36,470 bases of DNA, taken from positions 52,825 to 89,294 of the forward strand of contig NZ_JACARO010000035.1 in the NCBI RefSeq assembly GCF_013386585.1, read 5' to 3'. Below are positions 32,145-36,470 of this stretch, piece by piece. Numbering within the stretch: position 1 is the first letter of the stretch; every line of letters begins with the position of its first letter. The notes under the pieces are model-generated. The model made no database searches. It was not told the DNA's origin and saw nothing but the letters and a program-made list of their open reading frames with translations. This DNA comes from Pseudomonas sp. P7548 (GTDB taxonomy: Bacteria; Pseudomonadota; Gammaproteobacteria; Pseudomonadales; Pseudomonadaceae). The translations under genes and the position numbers were made by a program.

Positions 32145-32187
32145 AACTCCTACAAGAGATGAAAGAGTAGTCCGACCGCTAGGAGTT
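32145..32187. repeat. inverted repeat between methyltransferase and rnd genes
   Basis: aactccta (32145-32152) and taggagtt (32180-32187) are perfect complements across 27 bases; the right arm overlaps the methyltransferase stop codon. On the minus strand the stem is followed by TTC, so termination would be weak. Confidence 0.35.
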
Positions 32188-32785
32188 ATCCTCTCTTACG
32201 CAGAACGTAGACACGCCACAGCTTGGAGCCCGGCAGGAACTCTTGGTGGTTCAGGACGCTGAAGCCGGCGTGGCGAAACTCCTCCTCTACCGGTGTGCCG
32301 GCATTGACCGACACGATCACCGTATCGCGGCTGACCCGATAGAACTCACTGAGCAGCGCCAGGCGCGCTTCGCGCGTGGGCACATGGCGGAACAATTCCA
32401 GGCAGAAGATGCAATCCACCGCATTGGCCGACAGGCCGATGGAAAACGCCGAACCCTGGAAGGTCTTGACCCGCTTGAGCAACGACGCCGGGTGATGGGT
32501 GCACGCGTGGTCGAGCATGGCCTGGGAATTGTCCGAGGCCAGGATCACGCGGTTGATGTGTTCGGCCAACACCGGCCAAAAGCGCCCCGAGCCGCAGGCC
32601 AGGTCGAGGATCAGGCCCGGTTCGCCAGCCACTTTGAGCGCATGGCGCACCAGCCGCTCATCGCGCCACACCGCCAGGCGCTGCAACAGCCCCGGCGGGC
32701 GCGTGTCGCCGCAGACCCTGGCGTGCTCACGGTCGCAGCGCTCGGCGAATTCAATCTCGATGGAGGATGGTGGTTGTGGCGACAT
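32186..32785 (-). CDS. class I SAM-dependent methyltransferase
   Basis: 199 residues. SAM motif I is LILDLACGSGRFWPVL near residue 60, motif II ends in an acidic strand (ILASDNSQAMLDHA) and FCLELFRHVPTREARLALL is the family motif IV/post region. It resembles UbiE/type-11 methyltransferases, but with no substrate-specific part. The ATG at 32785 is preferred over an adjacent in-frame GTG. The gene precedes rnd on the same strand with a 123-bp gap. Substrate unknown. Confidence 0.82.
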   Translation of the reverse strand: MSPQPPSSIEIEFAERCDREHARVCGDTRPPGLLQRLAVWRDERLVRHALKVAGEPGLILDLACGSGRFWPVLAEHINRVILASDNSQAMLDHACTHHPASLLKRVKTFQGSAFSIGLSANAVDCIFCLELFRHVPTREARLALLSEFYRVSRDTVIVSVNAGTPVEEEFRHAGFSVLNHQEFLPGSKLWRVYVLRKRG

Positions 32786-32886
32786 CACGGGCTCAAGTGA
32801 GTGGAACGGTAGTGAACGACCTTGATACGCAGCTTAACCACTGCAACGTGAAAAAAAGGTCGAAACCCGTACCGCCACCAAACCCG

Positions 32887-34257
32887 TCACGCCTGATGCA
32901 GGTACCACCGCCAATCCTGCTCGCCCACTTCGCCCATGAATTGACGGTATTCGGCGCGTTTTACCGCCAGGTAGACGTTGAGGAATTCGCTGCCGAACGC
33001 ATCCCGCGCCCAGCTGGAACCTTCCAGCGCGCGCAAGGTGGTGAGCCAGTCGGTCGGCAGCAGTTCCTTGGCCTGGGCATAGCCGTTGCCTTCCACCGGC
33101 GCGCCGGGGTCCAGTTGCTCACGGATCCCCCGGTGGATACCGGCCAGGATCGCGGCGGCCGCCAGGTAAGGGTTGGCGTCGGCGCCGCAGATGCGGTGTT
33201 CGATATGCCGCGAATTCGCCGGCCCTCCCGGCACGCGCAGGCTGACGGTGCGGTTATCGACGCCCCAGGTGGCGGCCAGCGGCGCATAGCTGTTGGTCTG
33301 GAAACGGCGGTAGGAGTTGGCGTTGGGGCAGAACATCAGCAACGAGTCGAGCAAGGTGCTGAGCATACCGCCTACCGCCTGGCGCAACAGCGGCGTGCCA
33401 TCGGTGGCTTCGCTGGCAAACAGGTTATTGCCCTGGGCATCCGCCAGGCTGACGTGCATGTGCATGCCCGTGCCAGCCAGGTCGTCGAAGGGCTTGGCCA
33501 TGAAACAGGCGGTCATCCCGTGCTTGTGGGCCACGCCCTTGACCAGGCGTTTGTAACGCACCGCCTCGTCCATCGCCTGCAGCGCGTCGGCGCGGTGTTC
33601 CAGGGTGATTTCCACCTGGCCCGGGGCGTATTCGGAGATCGCCGTGCGCGCCGGGATGCCTTGCAGTTTGCAGGCGCTGTAGAGGTCGGCGAGAAACGGC
33701 TCGATCTGCTCCAGCTCGCGCAGGCCGTAGACCTGGGTCGAGCGCGGCCGGCCGCCGTCCCCATCCCGCGCCGGTTGCGGGCGACCATTGCTGTCGGGCT
33801 TCTGGTCGAGCAGGTAGAACTCCAGCTCCGCCGCCATCACCGGGTAGTAACCGTCAGCCTTGAGGCCGTCGATCACCTTGGCCAGCAAATGCCGAGGGTC
33901 GGCCACCGTCGCGGGCAGGCCTTCGGTGGGGTGCATGCTGACCTGCACCGCTGCCGTCGGGATCAGGCGCCACGGCATGCGCTGCAAACTGCCGCTGACC
34001 GGGTAGGCGCGGCAGTCGATATCGCCCACCTCCCACACCAGCCCCGAGTTTTCGACGTCATCACCGTTGATGGTCAGGCCAAGGATAGTGCTGGGCAGCG
34101 GACGGCCACTGTCGTACACCGCCAACAGCTCGTCGCGGTGCAGCAACTTGCCGCGCGGCACACCGTTGTTGTCGAGGATAAACAGCTCGAACATCTCGAT
34201 GTCCGGGTTGTGTTCAAGGAAGGATTGGGCTTCGTGCAGGCTGGCAAAAACACTCAT
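32887..34257 (-). CDS. glutamine synthetase family protein (gamma-glutamylpolyamine synthetase type)
   Basis: 456 residues of the GlnA fold, shorter than GlnA and of the PuuA/SpuB type that joins glutamate to polyamines or other amines using ATP. Visible parts: the N-terminal beta-grasp domain (ELFILDNNGVPRGKLL), the metal/ATP site AAELEFYLL, GTGMHMHVSL and the loop NSYRRFQTNSYAPLAATWG with NSRHIEHRICGADANPYL. GlnA's adenylylated Tyr region is absent. The ATG at 34257 has GAG before it; four codons upstream a second ATG has no ribosome-binding site. It is divergent from the PheC-like gene across 415 bp. Confidence 0.88.
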   Translation of the reverse strand: MSVFASLHEAQSFLEHNPDIEMFELFILDNNGVPRGKLLHRDELLAVYDSGRPLPSTILGLTINGDDVENSGLVWEVGDIDCRAYPVSGSLQRMPWRLIPTAAVQVSMHPTEGLPATVADPRHLLAKVIDGLKADGYYPVMAAELEFYLLDQKPDSNGRPQPARDGDGGRPRSTQVYGLRELEQIEPFLADLYSACKLQGIPARTAISEYAPGQVEITLEHRADALQAMDEAVRYKRLVKGVAHKHGMTACFMAKPFDDLAGTGMHMHVSLADAQGNNLFASEATDGTPLLRQAVGGMLSTLLDSLLMFCPNANSYRRFQTNSYAPLAATWGVDNRTVSLRVPGGPANSRHIEHRICGADANPYLAAAAILAGIHRGIREQLDPGAPVEGNGYAQAKELLPTDWLTTLRALEGSSWARDAFGSEFLNVYLAVKRAEYRQFMGEVGEQDWRWYLHQA

Positions 34258-34672
34258 GGCAATTCTCATACGTTTGCGTCAGGCAGGCGCGCAGGCGCCG
34301 CCGGGCAGATGCGCACAGGTGCACGTCATCCATGGGGCAGATCAACGTAGGAGAAAAGTATCTGGTGGGCGCGCGTGTCGGCAGTGGAACAACGCCCAAA
34401 AGGCCAACTCGGACGGCAGTGCCTCGACAACCGTCGGACAGCTCGGCACATGGGCGCCAGGCGATGTCTCGGGGTGAGTGTCGGGGGAACCGTCCATACA
34501 AGGGTCACAGTGAGGTAGATGCCCGGCAGCGTCACATGCCTGCAAAGGGGGTTCAAGTCAGGGTTGATGGAGTTTGGTTGCACGTTGGCTAAACATTCGC
34601 CGCGCCTTGCCACCCTCCCCGGCACCTGCAAATAATGACCGCCCCTGATCATGCCCCCAAGGATTCGACTGC
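34258..34672. other. 415-bp divergent intergenic region, no gene recognised
   Basis: Several short reading frames on both strands resemble nothing I know and lack ribosome-binding sites. I see no tRNA, riboswitch-like structure or clear hexamer pair. The region must carry the promoters of the glutamine-synthetase-like gene and the PheC-like gene. Confidence 0.5.
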
Positions 34673-35446
34673 ATGAAAGCGCCTCTGACCCTGTGTGTAC
34701 TGGCCTGCCTGGCCACGCCTGCCCTGGCCGACAACGCCCCGTCGCGTCTCGACGAGGTGCTGCAGCGTGGCACGCTCAACGTGTGCACCACCGGCGACTA
34801 CAAGCCCTACACCTCCTTGCGCGCCGACGGCACGTATGAAGGCATCGACATTGCCATGGCCGAAAACCTGGCCAAGAGCCTCAACGCCAAGATCCGCTGG
34901 GTGCCCACCACTTGGAAAACCCTGATGCCGGACTTCCTCGCCCAACGCTGCGACATCGCCGTGGGCGGTATCTCGGTGTCGCTGGAGCGCCAGAAAAAAG
35001 CCTTCTTCAGCCAAACCCTCGGCGTGGATGGCAAGATCCCGCTGGTGCGCTGCGCCGATGTGCAGCACTACCAGACTGTCGAGCAAATCAATAAACCCGA
35101 AGTGCGGGTGATTGAGCCCGCTGGCGGCACCAACGAAGTGTTCGCCCGTGCCCACCTGGGCCAGGCGCAAATCCGCCTGCACGACAACGTGACGATCTTC
35201 GACGAACTGCTGGCGAGCAAGGCCGACGTGATGATCACTGACGCCAGTGAGGCACGCTACCAACAGAAGCAGAAGCCCGGGCTGTGCGCGGTCAACCCCG
35301 ACCACCCGATGCAATACAGCGAAAAAGCCTTTTTGCTGCCCCGCGATGATGTGGCCTGGAAGAGCTACGTCGACCAGTGGTTGCACCTGAGCGTGGCCAC
35401 TGGCGTGTACGACGGCATCGTCAACCAATGGCTGGCGGCGCCCTGA
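34673..35446 (+). CDS. PheC-like cyclohexadienyl dehydratase / solute-binding-fold protein
   Basis: 257 residues with a signal peptide (MKAPLTLCVLACLATPALAD). The mature part is a type 2 periplasmic-binding fold and agrees closely, in my recollection, with Pseudomonas PheC: SRLDEVLQRGTLNVCTTGDY, then DFLAQRCDIAVGGISVSLER, EPAGGTNEVFARAHL (GGTNE at 151-155) and SYVDQWLHLSV. PheC turns prephenate into phenylpyruvate, or arogenate into phenylalanine, in the periplasm. Without the search I cannot separate it from a plain amino-acid-binding protein of the same fold. AAGGA precedes the ATG. No ABC permease gene follows, which favours the enzyme. Confidence 0.75.
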   Translation: MKAPLTLCVLACLATPALADNAPSRLDEVLQRGTLNVCTTGDYKPYTSLRADGTYEGIDIAMAENLAKSLNAKIRWVPTTWKTLMPDFLAQRCDIAVGGISVSLERQKKAFFSQTLGVDGKIPLVRCADVQHYQTVEQINKPEVRVIEPAGGTNEVFARAHLGQAQIRLHDNVTIFDELLASKADVMITDASEARYQQKQKPGLCAVNPDHPMQYSEKAFLLPRDDVAWKSYVDQWLHLSVATGVYDGIVNQWLAAP

Positions 35447-35496
35447 GCCACGGCGGTCTACGCTGTTGTCACATCAATAACAACGAGGGACGGGTC

Positions 35497-36333
35497 ATGA
35501 AGGGACTGCTCCGACTCACCTGGCTGCTGCTGTTGTGTGCCAGCCAGGTGCACGCCACCACTCAGGAAGAGGACGCCCGCGCCGCCAAGGCGCTGCTGGA
35601 AAAAGCCCTGGTGTATTACCAGAGCAACGGCGACAAGGCCTTCGCCGCGTTCAGCCGCCAGGGTGAGTTCGTCGACCATGACCGCTACGTGTTCGTGGTC
35701 GACACAAAAGGCGTCTTGCTGGCCAGCGGCGGGCCCTCCTCGGCGCTGATCGGCCGTGATGTGTCCGAGGTGCTGGGGCCGGATTTGCGGCAGTCGTTCA
35801 AGGACGCCTTGAACGTGCCCGAGGGCCAGGGCATCCAGCAGGCCGACTACCGCTGGCAGAACTGGAATGACGGCAAGGTTGAACACAAGCATGTGTTTTA
35901 TCAGCGGGTGGGGGAGCGGATTCTGGCGGTGGGGTATTACCTGCCACGGGCGACGCCGGAACAGGCGCGGGCCTTGCGCAACAAGGCGGCGAATGCGCTG
36001 CTCAAGGACCAAGCCGGGACGCTGAAGGCGATCAACTCATTGCAGGGTGGGTTTCTGCAGGATGATTTGTATGTGTTTGTGGTGGACCTTAAGACCGAAC
36101 GCTATGTGGCGCATGGGACCAATTTGCGGCTGGTGAATACCGACTTTGCCAAGATCAAGGATCCGGATGGAAAGCCGGTGGGGGAGCCTATCTTGAGGCT
36201 GATGGGGGAGCAGGATCAGGGGGAGTACAAGTATCGCTGGAAGAACCCGGTGACGGATCGGGTTGAGAATAAGCATGCTTATTTGCGTAGGGTGGGGGAT
36301 TTGATGGTGGCTGTGGGGTATTACAGTCCCTGA
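35497..36333 (+). CDS. exported tandem Cache-domain protein
   Basis: 278 residues: signal peptide (MKGLLRLTWLLLLCASQVHA), then two copies of a Cache-type sensor domain. Copy 1 holds DRYVFVVDTKGVLLASGG and RVGERILAVGYYLP; copy 2 holds DLYVFVVDLKTERYVAHG and RVGDLMVAVGYYSP. No membrane anchor or methyl-accepting, kinase or GGDEF part follows, so it is a free periplasmic ligand-binding protein. The ATG at 35497 is preceded by GAGGGA. It lies 50 nt after the PheC-like gene. Codons of the second half use far more G/T third positions than the first (see findings). Confidence 0.85.
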   Translation: MKGLLRLTWLLLLCASQVHATTQEEDARAAKALLEKALVYYQSNGDKAFAAFSRQGEFVDHDRYVFVVDTKGVLLASGGPSSALIGRDVSEVLGPDLRQSFKDALNVPEGQGIQQADYRWQNWNDGKVEHKHVFYQRVGERILAVGYYLPRATPEQARALRNKAANALLKDQAGTLKAINSLQGGFLQDDLYVFVVDLKTERYVAHGTNLRLVNTDFAKIKDPDGKPVGEPILRLMGEQDQGEYKYRWKNPVTDRVENKHAYLRRVGDLMVAVGYYSP

Positions 36334-36384
36334 GGTTTTGGGTGGTGGGCGTATCCATTATTTGGGTGATGGCTGATATGGGTT

Positions 36385-36440
36385 CCGCCCTTACGGCGGG
36401 TCACTTTTGGAAAGAGCCCAAAAGTAACCAAAAGGCTCTT
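36385..36440. repeat. hairpin-rich intergenic repeat common in Pseudomonas
   Basis: Contains ccgcc-cttac-ggcgg (36385-36399), acttttgg/ccaaaagt (36403-36410 and 36418-36425) and aagagcc/ggctctt (36412-36418 and 36434-36440). The second and third stems share bases and cannot form together. I recall the ccgcccttacggcggg core as widespread in Pseudomonas intergenic DNA. It follows the Cache gene and runs to the window end. Confidence 0.65.
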
Positions 36441-36470
36441 GCCCCAACACTCGGCACCTCGCCTAGGCTC

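Noticed and set aside
32767..34350. 527-codon open frame on the plus strand
   Set aside because: Antisense to the glutamine-synthetase-like gene, which is fully explained by family motifs on the other strand.
34332..34592. 86-codon frame in the 34.3-34.7 kb gap
   Set aside because: No ribosome-binding site, Arg/Gly/Pro-rich random composition and no recognisable family.

Overview
The window looks like a chromosomal segment from a Pseudomonas of the fluorescens group. The evidence is GC-rich coding with C/G-ending codons, REPIN-type inverted repeats of the kind known from these genomes, and many core Pseudomonas proteins I recognise by sequence: oligopeptidase B, YajD, YcgN, YcgL, RNase D, a glutamine-synthetase-like gamma-glutamylpolyamine synthetase and a PheC-like protein. 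I see no tRNA, rRNA, IS element, integrase or CRISPR array.

Layout. 1-1.85 kb (minus): three closely spaced genes, encoding a small membrane protein, a class II glutamine amidotransferase and a DUF2937 protein. 1.9-5.6 kb: ptrB, a stand-alone cyclic-nucleotide-binding protein, a small Pro-rich exported protein and a spermidine-synthase-like methyltransferase. 5.6-7.2 kb: a REPIN, a frameshifted exported ParB-like gene (interrupted at an A7 tract), a yajD-type HNH nuclease gene and a second REPIN. 7.2-16.7 kb (minus): seven genes that mostly overlap (DUF1302, DUF1329, YCF48-like, MMPL/RND, MFS, FAH-family hydrolase, cyclase family), with a divergent LysR regulator. They look like an envelope-spanning transport route plus two catabolic enzymes. 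17.9-21.4 kb: an RNA methyltransferase, a DUF2892-like protein, a third REPIN, a peptidase-like protein that has lost its zinc histidines, YcgN and a nitroreductase.

21.4-29.5 kb (minus) is the most remarkable part: two tandem giant genes (1479 and 1169 residues) whose first ~990 residues are paralogous throughout but whose C-termini are unrelated. The upstream protein ends in a minimal protein kinase of the HopBF1/OspG kind. The downstream protein carries three 64-residue repeats, a Pro-rich linker with eukaryotic-style short motifs (basic KR patch, PLDLS, VKIE), and a SET methyltransferase-like domain. Both N-termini have the composition of type III secretion signals, and a near-consensus HrpL (hrp) box lies 67 nt before the first gene. 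I infer a pair of host-targeted effectors or toxins on one delivery scaffold with exchanged catalytic ends, inserted among housekeeping genes.

29.6-36.5 kb: a D-2-hydroxyacid dehydrogenase, the rnd-ycgL pair, a SAM methyltransferase, a glutamine-synthetase-family enzyme, a PheC-like periplasmic protein and a tandem Cache-domain periplasmic protein. The window ends in a hairpin-rich intergenic repeat whose stems exclude one another.

All function calls come from reading sequence and recalled family knowledge; no database search was run.
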